From NCBI GenBank assembly GCA_026770585.1, contig MU646580.1:251948-271404 (forward strand): DNA of 19,457 nucleotides. The letters run 5' to 3'. Source of the DNA: Baffinella frigidus (taxonomy: Eukaryota; Cryptophyceae; Cryptomonadales; Baffinellaceae). The translations under genes were made by a program, and so were the position numbers. This document shows, one piece after another, positions 1 to 7,500 of the stretch. How positions within the stretch are numbered: the stretch's first letter is position 1; the number at the start of each line of letters is the position of its first letter. Below the pieces are notes generated by a model that was given only the letters and a program-made list of their open reading frames with translations, ran no database searches and had not been told where the DNA came from.

Positions 1-335
1 TCTCCCAACACCTGTCTTCTTCCTCCCGCTCTGCCGCTGCCTTCTGCCACCCGTCGCATCGTACCCTCATGACTCCCGCTACCCGTCTCTATCCATGTGG
101 TGAGCGTTTTCTCTCACAAACAAGCTTCCCTCCTGCCTTGCACCCTGCTTACAACCAAAGGCCACAATGACCCCACGGACGACGGGGACGTTGCAAGGCA
201 AAGATTTCTGGTCGCTTTCTGGTCGCTGGTCAGGCGCACAACTTCCCTCCCCACCGTGTCCCATCTCGCCTTGACACCCACCATCCCACCAAGAGTTTAT
301 GGTGCATAGGTGCGGCGCTGTCCCCTGTGTTTCGC
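1..335. other. Unassigned 5' end of window
   Basis: CT- and C-rich sequence with no open frame that resembles a protein. The short open frames on either strand have irregular composition and no supporting splice context. If the plus-strand gene at 1130-2821 extends upstream, some of this could be intron or unseen exon, but I cannot support any exon here. Confidence 0.4.
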
Positions 336-525
336 CTCCAGCATGATATGCCAAGTTAGTGAGTAGTCAGAGTTCTCTGGCGTGTGTGGTGAGAAGTCAG
401 TAATCTCCCTCGCGAGGGGTGAGTAATCAGTGGTGTGTCTGGCGCGGGCGGGCTGAGCCGTGGTCGCAAGATCACTACTCATCCCACTCGCTGACTACTC
501 ACCAACTCGACATAGCATGCTGGAG
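336..525. mobile_element. Foldback (MITE-like) element with 30-bp tandem interior
   Basis: The left arm 336-370 (beginning CTCCAGCATGATATG) and the right arm 491-525 (reverse complement beginning CTCCAGCATGCTATG) are inverted copies of about 35 bp with roughly four mismatches; the inner 12 bp GTGAGTAGTCAG / CTGACTACTCAC is perfect. Between the arms, three 30-bp units start at 359, 389 and 419 with GTGAGTAGTCAG, GTGAGAAGTCAG and GTGAGTAATCAG. No target-site duplication is visible. A related arm (AGCATGCTATGCCAAG) recurs near 599, so the family has at least one more local, broken copy. Superfamily unknown. Confidence 0.6.
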
Positions 526-780
526 ACGAGACGCGGAACTTTCGCACTGGTGAGCTGAGCAGTGCTCTCTCTTCACGGGTGGGCAGGTACGGGCAGGTAG
601 CATGCTATGCCAAGGTGGTGCGTAGTTATTCCTGTCCCTCACGGTTGGGCTGAGTCGTGGTCTTTCGCATGGGTGGGCAGGTACGGTGCGTTTGCGTTCA
701 ACCTGATGAGCACCTACCCTCGATCTGCCCTCCCCGCGTCTGCAATCATCTTCGAGCAGGCACCACCCACCCACACCCAC
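526..780. repeat. Degenerate relatives of the 336-525 foldback element
   Basis: Two similar stretches share the phrase GGGTGGGCAGGTACGG (about 578-593 and 684-699). A copy of the foldback arm (AGCATGCTATGCCAAGGTGG) begins near 599. The phrase GGGCTGAGTCGTGGTC (about 647) matches GGGCTGAGCCGTGGTC inside the first element (about 450). I read this as a broken, rearranged copy of the neighbouring element and not as coding sequence. Confidence 0.45.
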
Positions 781-786
781 GTTCCC

Positions 787-905
787 CTAAACCCTGAACC
801 CCGCACCCTAAACCCTACACCCTACACCCTACACCCTACACCCTACACCCTACACCCTACACCCTACACCCTATACCCTAAATCCTACACCATAAACCCT
901 ACACC
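787..905. repeat. Telomere-like tract, C-rich strand on plus (CCCTACA variants)
   Basis: Heptamer array of CCCTACA with some CCCTAAA, CCCTATA and CCATAAA units. It is a variant of the plant-type telomere repeat, and is interstitial because unrelated sequence flanks it. The translated repeat (LNPTPYTLHP) makes a spurious open frame. It lies upstream of the plus-strand gene at 1130-2821 in the orientation that would put the C-rich strand in that gene's transcript. Confidence 0.8.
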
Positions 906-984
906 TATCCCCGCCCACTCCTCCCCTCGCCTCCCCTCTCACCAGGCACCAACCACCCCCACCCACTCCTCCCCGCACCTTTTC

Positions 985-1129
985 CTAGCGCTGCCTCAGT
1001 CGGGTTGGCTGACTGTTCTCAGGTTGACATGCTGGGCGTGCGGTAATCCTTGAAATGTTGGATTACCGCGGGGGGAAAGCCTGGTCCCACCATAGTGGCG
1101 AGAGACCAAATAGAAAGAGACAGAGGTAG
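985..1129. mobile_element. MITE, CTAGCTCTG family, copy 1 (degenerate)
   Basis: It begins CTAGCGCTGCCTCAGTCGGG and its reverse complement begins CTACCTCTGTCTC. It is collinear with the element at 5146-5284: both carry CGGGTTG..GACTNTTCTC, GTTGACNTGC, GCGGTA, and the CAAATAGA..GAGACAGAG end. Flanking 5-mers no longer match. The right end, GGTAG, coincides with a candidate splice acceptor for the exon starting at 1130. Confidence 0.55.
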
Positions 1130-2821
1130 GTCTCCAACCCCGTGGCTAACGCGGTGTTGCGAGCAGGGTTAGCCGTGGACAAGGTGAGAGGAGAAGTGAG
1201 TGGGGGGAGTGCTACCGCCGAGCGGCAAGATCGTCTCCGTGCCGTGGGGTCTGGACCAGAGATGGGCGCTACCACTTGGCAGCTAGCGATGGCTTCACGG
1301 ATACAGCCCATCTCAACGATGTGTACTAGAATCTTATCCTTTGCTGTGGAATTCCAACCGACTCTCCCCCGGATATCCAGGGGGGGGGGGGGCTCGGCGC
1401 CTGCTAAGTGCTCCCCCCATCCCGTGCAGGCAACGCGTGACATGCAGCACTCCAAGTGCGACTGCTCTCTCGACTTCTACGCAACGTTCTGGAAGAGCCT
1501 TGGCGCCACGTACTACCAGATGATCGGAAAGGGCATCGGGGATGTTGCTGCGCACAAGCACCGCCTTCACTACGTAGCCCCCCTCCCCCCCTCCCCTCCC
1601 CCCTCCCAGCTGCAAGCACGCTGTCCCTGACGAGCGACGTGTATTCTCGACGGACGGATACACAACATCGTCCTCGGTTGCTTCAGAGCCCAATTGCCTC
1701 AGCCTTTCCTGGCGAGAGCAAATGCGGCGTTGGTTGGATCTCGCGAAGGAGGTCTCTGACTGTGGCATGGCTAGACTGTGGGGGCTTGTGGGGACTTGTG
1801 GAGGCGGCAGGCCAGCCTCACACGATCCTCGCACCATCCTCACACCATCTGCACACAGGCGTGGGGGGAGTACTGCCGGCGGGTGGAAGAGGGCTACATC
1901 CAACGCACTCCGGAGGTCTGCTTCCTCCCACCTCCCTCCCTCTACAGGGGTACCGAGCTCATAAGAAACTGCCCCCACTCCTAGGACCACCGTACGGCCC
2001 GAAGCTTAGGCCTACTGTAGGGTCCAAGGGGGGGTCGGTGTCTTATGAGCGAGGTACCCCTGTGCACCCGCTGACCGCTACCTGACACTATCGGCACACA
2101 CCCCTCGCAGCCTCTGCTCCCCGCCTCCTCCCTACGCCGCATGCCTGCCGCACACCATGTCCACACACCTACCGCGCGTGGCCTTGGCCTAGGCAAATGT
2201 GCGAGAGGCCTACTGTAGGCTCCTACGGCGCGGCCTACTGTAAGCTCCTGCAGCATGATAGGTCATGCATTCGAGTATGCCCTGTTCCACGAACCCTGTC
2301 CCTCCGCTGTCGCCATTGCTCAGCGCAGCGAGGCACCACGCTGGAGGCCGTTGCCTCCAGACGGTGTCGATCCAATTAAAATAATATAAAATAATAATAA
2401 TAAAAACACGAAACTCAAGTGAAACAAACAAACGCAGGTGCGCAAGGACGTGGAGGGGCTGCGGCGCCTGCTCGACAACCCCCTCTTCCGCGTCGAATCC
2501 CCCGCGCATCCCGCTCTCGAGGCGGGCGCACCCTCCGTCGGAGTTCCCAGCGCGGCGAGGACGAGCCCGCCTCAGGACCACGGCGAAGGGAGTCGCGAGG
2601 GGGGACGTGATGACGGACGAGATGGTGGACGAGATGAGGGGCAGAGTGAAGGGGGGGGCGCGGGCGGGGGAGGCGCGGGGGGGGGGGGCGCGGGTGGGGG
2701 GGAGGAGGAAGGCGAGGCACCGGCGGGCGTGGAGCAGGAATGGGTTGCGGATACGGCGGCGGTGGGGGCGTTTGGGGAGCTGTTGTTTGACGACGACGAT
2801 CTGCCGCCTGGCTTCCACTGA
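1130..2821 (+). CDS. Unidentified protein, C-terminal part (four exons)
   Basis: Proposed exons are 1130-1183, 1430-1543, 1859-1915 and 2438-2821 (stop TGA 2819-2821), all joined in phase 0 with GT-AG introns. The donor after 1183 is AAG|GTGAGA; that after 1543 is weak (GAT|GTTGCT). The visible 202 residues read VSNPVANAVLRAGLAVDK, then ATRDMQHSKCDCSLDFYATF..., AWGEYCRRVEEGYIQRTPE and VRKDVEGLRRLLDNPLF. A low-complexity Arg/Asp/Gly stretch, a polyglycine run with three Ala interruptions, an acidic patch and the tail FDDDDLPPGFH follow. The first half looks helical and globular. I do not recognise the family. The 5' end is not visible; exon 1130 depends on an acceptor at the end of a MITE and is the least sure. 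Another MITE (1945-2062) sits in the last intron. Confidence 0.6.
1544..1858 (+). other. Intron of the unidentified plus-strand gene
   Basis: It begins at a weak donor and ends in GCACACAG. It has C-rich runs near 1579-1607 and no recognised element. Several short open frames cross it in all registers, but none continues the protein sense of the exons. Confidence 0.45.
1945..2062. mobile_element. MITE, CAGGGGTACC family, copy A
   Basis: About 118 bp, beginning CAGGGGTACCGAGCTCATAA and ending TTATGAGCGAGGTACCCCTG, so the ends are near-perfect inverted repeats. The middle holds GGCCTACTGTAGGGTCC and paired C-rich and G-rich runs that let the whole element fold on itself. The left flank is TA and the right is TG, so a TA duplication would have decayed. 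The CAG..TACCTCG..ATAA ends resemble Tc1/mariner (pogo/Tigger-type) termini; that assignment is inference. It lies in the last intron of the plus-strand gene. Confidence 0.75.
2200..2408 (+). repeat. Hairpin-containing sequence with an AT-rich tail
   Basis: CCTACTGTAGGCTCCTACGG near 2209 and CCTACTGTAAGCTCC near 2233 form a short duplication using the CCTACNGTAGG core of the MITE family. A perfect 8-bp stem (CTGGAGGC 2341-2348 / GCCTCCAG 2353-2360, 4-nt loop) follows, then the A/T-only run AATTAAAATAATATAAAATA continuing as AAT repeats to about 2405. A body plus AT tail could be a retroposed element, but no clear Pol III boxes are visible. It lies directly upstream of the acceptor at 2437. 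Confidence 0.3.
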
Positions 2822-2853
2822 CTCACGAGACGCTGCGTGGGGCTAGCGAGCTA

Positions 2854-2970
2854 CAGGGGTACCTCGCGCATAAGCAACCGCCCCCCCCTAGGACCCTACA
2901 GTAGGCCTATGCCTAAGGCACTACGCTGGTCCTGGGGGGGGGGCGGTTTCTTATGAGCGAGGTACCCCTG
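2854..2970. mobile_element. MITE, CAGGGGTACC family, copy B
   Basis: 117 bp flanked on both sides by TA (2852-2853 and 2971-2972). It begins CAGGGGTACCTCGCGCATAA and ends TTATGAGCGAGGTACCCCTG. The interior has GGACCCTACAGTAGGCCTATG and a G-run complementary to the left C-run. It sits 32 bp after the stop codon of the plus-strand gene, so it is probably in its 3' UTR or just beyond. Confidence 0.85.
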
Positions 2971-3010
2971 TAGCACGCGCCGTGCGAGGCCAGGACGTGC
3001 CGGGCCGCAT

Positions 3011-3016
3011 AATAAA
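3011..3016 (+). promoter_or_regulatory. Possible poly(A) signal AATAAA
   Basis: AATAAA lies 190 bp after the stop codon of the plus-strand gene, just beyond the MITE. The motif is common by chance, and some green algae use TGTAA instead, so this is only a candidate. Confidence 0.25.
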
Positions 3017-3180
3017 ACTGTACAAAACACTTGGGAAGGGCCGCAGCGCTGGGCCCGCGCAGATGGCTCGCACGCACCCGGAAGGGGACGCGCGCTGCCA
3101 CGCTACGCTCTCCCTCTGGGGAGGGGCGCGGTTGCTCCGCTGCCTCTTCTCTCGTGTGAGGGTCCCGATCGAGGGAACGC

Positions 3181-3303
3181 TCGCTCTCTCGCTCGCTCGC
3201 TCGCTCTCTCTTTCTCTTTCTCTTTCTCTTTCTCTTTCTCTCTCTCTCTCTCGCTCTCTCTCCCTCTCTATCTCTCTCTCTCTCTCGCTCGCGCTCTCTC
3301 TTT
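3181..3303. repeat. (CT)n microsatellite with TTTC and CGCT interruptions
   Basis: Nearly pure pyrimidine tract of CT, CTTT and CTCG units on the plus strand. On the minus strand it is (GA)n and begins immediately after the gamma-tubulin stop codon, so the gamma-tubulin 3' UTR would start purine-rich. Confidence 0.9.
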
Positions 3304-4505
3304 CTACATGCGCGGGTCTCGGTCTGGCGCGCCTCCTCGCTGCTGCATCCCCCATTCTGCGATCGAACGCATCCAGGGTAAGTGTCCCTCCGTCACCGCG
3401 CCAGCACCACCGAGGGGGGGCATGGGCGTGTTTCTGAGGGCAGTTCTGGAAGCACTGTGTGATTCAAAAGCTCGTTCTCTCTCGAGGTTTGGCTGGGAGC
3501 GCGCGTAACGGAAAAGGTGTTTCCCTATCTGGGTGTGGCAGGGAGGGCAAGTACCGATGTAGTTAGGACTTTCGCATGCGTGGTACTCCTGGATCAGGCT
3601 TTGCACCACCTGCTTCCGGGTTGAGGGGTTAGGGTTTGGGGGTTAGGGATCAGGGATTAGGGTTGAGGGTTCAGGGTTGAGGGTTGAGGGTTGAGGGATG
3701 AGGGATTAGGGGTTCGGGTTTAGGGTTCAGGGTTTTAGGATTTGAGGCAACGCACGAAGCCCCCTTGAAGAGCTTCGTGAAGCCGTGAAGAACCTTTGCC
3801 GAAATGTCACATTAAAGAGGGGAGGGGGGGGTGAAGCAGGCTGAATCGGTGCGCGTGCTGGTGAAAGGATTGAGGAGGTACGAAATATCGCAACAACGTG
3901 GGGGGGGGGGGGGGGGGGGTGAATTAGGCTGAATCGATGGATGGTGGTGAGGTGTAAGCTAGCTCTGTCCCAGTTCAATTTGGGCTCGTAGAAATTTCAA
4001 CACCCCCCCCCCCCAATTCATAGGTAAATTTCACGGGGGGGTATCACAAATCACCTGTGAAATTTCGGGGGGGGGCGAAATATCTACGAGCCCGAATTGA
4101 ATCTGTGACAGAGCTAGGTCAGGGTTGGGGAGGAACCTCGCGCGCGTCATCAAACTCCTCTTTGAGCTCATCCTGGTTCTTGAAGACCTCCTGCTGATTC
4201 AAGTAGTTCTGCATGAACGGCGCCTTCCCCACGTCCCAGCTCCCCCCGCCCTTCTTCTTGATCAGTGTGTCGAACTGCTTCAGGATGCGCTCGAAGAGGG
4301 ACGCGATAGAAGTGTGGTTCGCCATCATCAGGCCTGAGACGGGGCGAGGGTTGAGGGTTCAGGGTTGAGGGTTCAGGGTTCAGGGTTGGGGGTTCAGGGT
4401 TCAGGGTTCAGGGTTCAGGGTTCAGGGTTCAGGGTTCAGGGTTCAGGGTTCGGGGTTCGGGGTTCAGGGTTCAGGGTTCAGTGTTCAGTGTTCAGGGATG
4501 GGGGT

Positions 4506-4550
<45 letters not shown>

Positions 4551-7500
4551 AGGTTGAAGGTTGAGGGTTGCGGGTTGCGGGTTGAGGGTTGCGGGTTGAG
4601 GGTCAAGGGTTGAGGGTTGAGGGTTGAGGGTCAAGGGTTGAGGGTTGATGGTTGAGGGTTGAGGGTTGAGACCTGAGACGCGCGGCCCGCCTTGCAGGTA
4701 GGGTGACTTCCGCGACAGCGCCACCTGTCACCCACCAACCAACCACGCCACGTCACAATTCTGAATCTAAGGTTGGGGCTTCCTCCTTTAAAAAGAGGGA
4801 GCTAGGGTGTTGCGAATGAAACATTATTTCGCCTCGCAGGAAGGGTGACTTCCGCGACAGTGCCACCTGGTTCAGGGTTTAGGGTTGAGGGTTCACGTTT
4901 TAGGTTTTAGGGTTAAGGGTTTAGGTTTTGGGGTTTAGGGTGCAGGGTGCAGGGTTTAGGGTGCAGGGTTCAGGGTTCAGGGTTTAGGGTGTATGGCGCC
5001 AGCCAACCAACCGAACAGCCACACCCCACCGCGTCAGTTGCCGGCACCCTTCTCTCACCCACACAACATCTCTACCCGCCCACAAACTCACCCTACCAGG
5101 ATTCGTCCAGCAGGCGCGCGACATCAGTGAAGAGGCCTCCAGAATCTAGCTCTGACTCACTCGGGTTGACCGACTTTTCTCGAGTTGACGTGCCGGGGCT
5201 GCGGTACAAATCCGTCAACTTTTCCGCGCCAAAGCGCCCCGGCTCGCCACAATGGTGAGCCCAAATAGACTGAGACAGAGCTAGAGAATCAGCGAGAGGA
5301 GGGGCTCCTCTAGACCTCAGGGGAGGCAATCGCAAAAGTCAACTCCTCTTGCCTTCGAGTCAACGTATGCCAATTTCCAACAATTTGTTGGAATTTGCAA
5401 GGGGAGGTTGATTGATCACCATCACGTCTAAAGTGGTGTTCGGACCTGGATGCTAGCGGGGCCCCAAGGGATGAAGTCGGCGAGCTTGCGTTCGCGGATC
5501 CGCTGCAGAGATTTGTGCACCTGCGTCGGGTCCACCTGCCGAGAGCCGAAAGACACGTTCAGCCTGAGTGCAAGGGGAGAAGTCTCTGGCTAAGTATGAC
5601 CACTAAGTGGACCTCGCAGGTGGTCCACTCTCACGGTGGCATGCCACCCGAGCAAAACCCTCAGCGGTTCGTTCCCGTACAACAACAGCCGACATAAACC
5701 CGAGATAAGCCCGCAGCGATTCATTCGTTCCAAAATCTCAGAGACATCCTCAGCAATTCATCCATAAGGTCGGGTCCACCTGCCAGAAGAGAGACTCACG
5801 CCATAGGATGGCGCAGTAGGCTATACAGTAGGGCGCTACGGAACGTAGGAATTGGGTTGACGCCGCCCGAGATAAACCCTCAGCGATTCATTCGTTCCAA
5901 AATCCTGGAGACACCTTCAGCAATTTATTCATATGGCTGGACGGCCTAAGTCGAAAGACACGCAAAGCCTGAGAGCAGCGGACCACCTGCCAGAAGAGAG
6001 ACTTCATCAACCTGCCGCGCAAAGGGACTCGCTCATCCTCAGAGCAGAGGAGAAGACACACTCGCTATGCCCACTGAGTGGACCTCGCAGGTGGTCCACT
6101 CTCACGGCAATTCATTCATCAGTCCAGACGACCTAATTCCGGCGTCAACCTCATTACGGCATTCCGTACCACCCTACGGTTTCGCAAACGGTAGCACCCT
6201 TGAAAATGCCGGCATGAGGTTGACGCCGGAATGAAGTCGTCGACCCTTACCAACATCCCCCGGATGCATTCCCTCCCACAGCCCCGCACCCGCCACCGAC
6301 CGAGCGATGCAGAACATGTGAGGCAGGGCGGCGCGCCCTTGGCGCACGGTGCCACTCTGCCACGAAACGAAACGAGCAGGAGCAAGGAGGTTTACCCATG
6401 CCCGAATCCCCGGTCCAAAATTCAAAGCTGGCGTGTATTTCCTGGGCTCTCGCGGAGAAGACGTACCTCGCCCTGGATGATGTTGAGGATGGAGATGTAG
6501 CAGGGGTTGCGTCCCACTTGGTCCGATTTCCGCGTCGACACCTGCCACCGCCATCTATCAGAAAATTTGTACCACAAGTTTGTAGATGGACCACCTGCCA
6601 CCGCCATCTATCAGGAAATTTGTACCAGACGTTTATAGATGGACATAAACATTTCGAGGGAAGTACTTCACCGCACCCCCTCCGTCAGCGCTCTGCCGTT
6701 TCACGCTCCGCGTCCATGCCTATCCACACAGCGGACTCCAAAGTGATTTCGTGAACGATCCATATGTGGATAATCCATAGGACCCTACGGTAGGCAATAC
6801 CGTAGGGACATAGGCTGGTCTTGCCGGCGTTGCTTAGGAGTTGGCCACAAAATTCCTTCGTAGCCAGCTGCGTGGCTCACACCGCCCAATCCTCCAGGCA
6901 AAGGTGGCGAAAAGAAGACGCCAGTGAAAACAAAGAGTGCGCACGCGGAGACGCGAAAGAGGGGAAGGGGGCTGGTCAAATCTCCTGAGGAGCATAACCT
7001 GAGGAATGGTCTAACTGGTCAAAGGGCTGGAGTGCGGGAGCGGAGACGCAAGGGGGGGAGTGCACGGGGGGGGGAGGACCATCATGTTCTTGTTCTGGAG
7101 GAGGCGACGCATCACGTCCAGCACTGTCGTCTTCCGCACCTGCCCCAGGTACGCAGTAAAATTTGTCATTATCCATTCCATTTTCTTTGTAACTGTTTGC
7201 ACCTATTGAAAAAGAATTTTCGATACCTAAATCATGTATTTTAACAGTATCAGGATCACTATTTTTGTTATCAATTCCGAGTTTTCAATATCAGGGGTTG
7301 GGGTGTATGGTGCAGGGTCTCTCCGCCGTGTGTGAGTTTAGGGTTCAGGGTCTCTCCGCCGTGCGTGTCCCCACTGTCGGCATCTCATCTCGGATCAGGT
7401 GGGTTGGCGGTTAGGCCCCGCAGGACAGGCCACATCGCCGAGAGCGTCCCGTCATCTGTGCTTCGGAAGGAAACACCACGTACCCACACAAATCTCCAGG

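Larger units (their letters stand above)
3610..4136 (-). other. Gamma-tubulin intron 14: telomere-like tract, G-runs, MITE
   Basis: From low to high coordinates it holds a degenerate TTAGGG/TTGAGGG/TTCAGGG tract (about 3623-3737), two G-runs (up to about 20 G at 3900-3919) each followed by a similar TGAA..AGGCTGAATCG phrase (about 3830-3850 and 3920-3936), and the MITE at 3959-4117. The donor is GAG|GTTCCT at 4136. Confidence 0.85.
4725..5445 (-). other. Gamma-tubulin intron 12
   Basis: It holds a partial copy of exon 13 (4830-4869), a TTTAGGG/TTCAGGG tract (about 4870-4992) and the MITE at 5146-5284. The remainder (5285-5445) includes AATTTCCAACAATTTGTTGG near 5371, which contains a short inverted repeat (CCAACAA / TTGTTGG). 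No other coding sequence was recognised. Confidence 0.85.
5536..6466 (-). other. Gamma-tubulin intron 11, a mosaic of duplicated segments
   Basis: The longest intron. It holds two copies of a roughly 70-bp segment (5699-5768 and 5867-5937), two copies of a 42-bp segment (5595-5636 and 6066-6107), a phrase CCACCTGCCAGAAGAGAGAC twice (near 5776 and 5985), and a foldback element (6128-6240). The phrase GGTCCACCTGCCGAGAG at the exon 12 acceptor (around 5530) echoes the internal copies, so part of the exon border itself seems to have been duplicated. Confidence 0.8.
6542..7079 (-). other. Gamma-tubulin intron 10
   Basis: It holds the tandem foldback at 6542-6647 next to the exon 11 acceptor, a 10-bp perfect hairpin at 6783-6807, and a G-rich/GA-rich run (7045-7078) that is C-rich in the transcript just after the donor ATG|GTCCTC. 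Nothing else recognised. Confidence 0.8.

Noticed and set aside
607-1053. 148-residue plus-strand open frame
   Set aside because: Its centre is the translated CCCTACA repeat (HPTPYTLHPTPYTL) and its end lies in a MITE; no protein character outside the repeat.
1334-1990. 218-residue minus-strand open frame
   Set aside because: It runs antisense to two plus-strand exons and across intron and MITE sequence; composition is irregular, and the plus-strand exon model explains the region better.
2200-2400. tRNA or SINE with Pol III promoter
   Set aside because: A hairpin and AT tail are present, but no convincing A and B boxes or cloverleaf could be found.
2210-2818. 202-residue minus-strand open frame
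   Set aside because: Antisense shadow of the Gly-rich last exon; the Pro/Ala-rich stretch is the complement of G-runs.
2951-3437. Open frames of RE/SL repeats on both strands
   Set aside because: They are translations of the (CT)n microsatellite.
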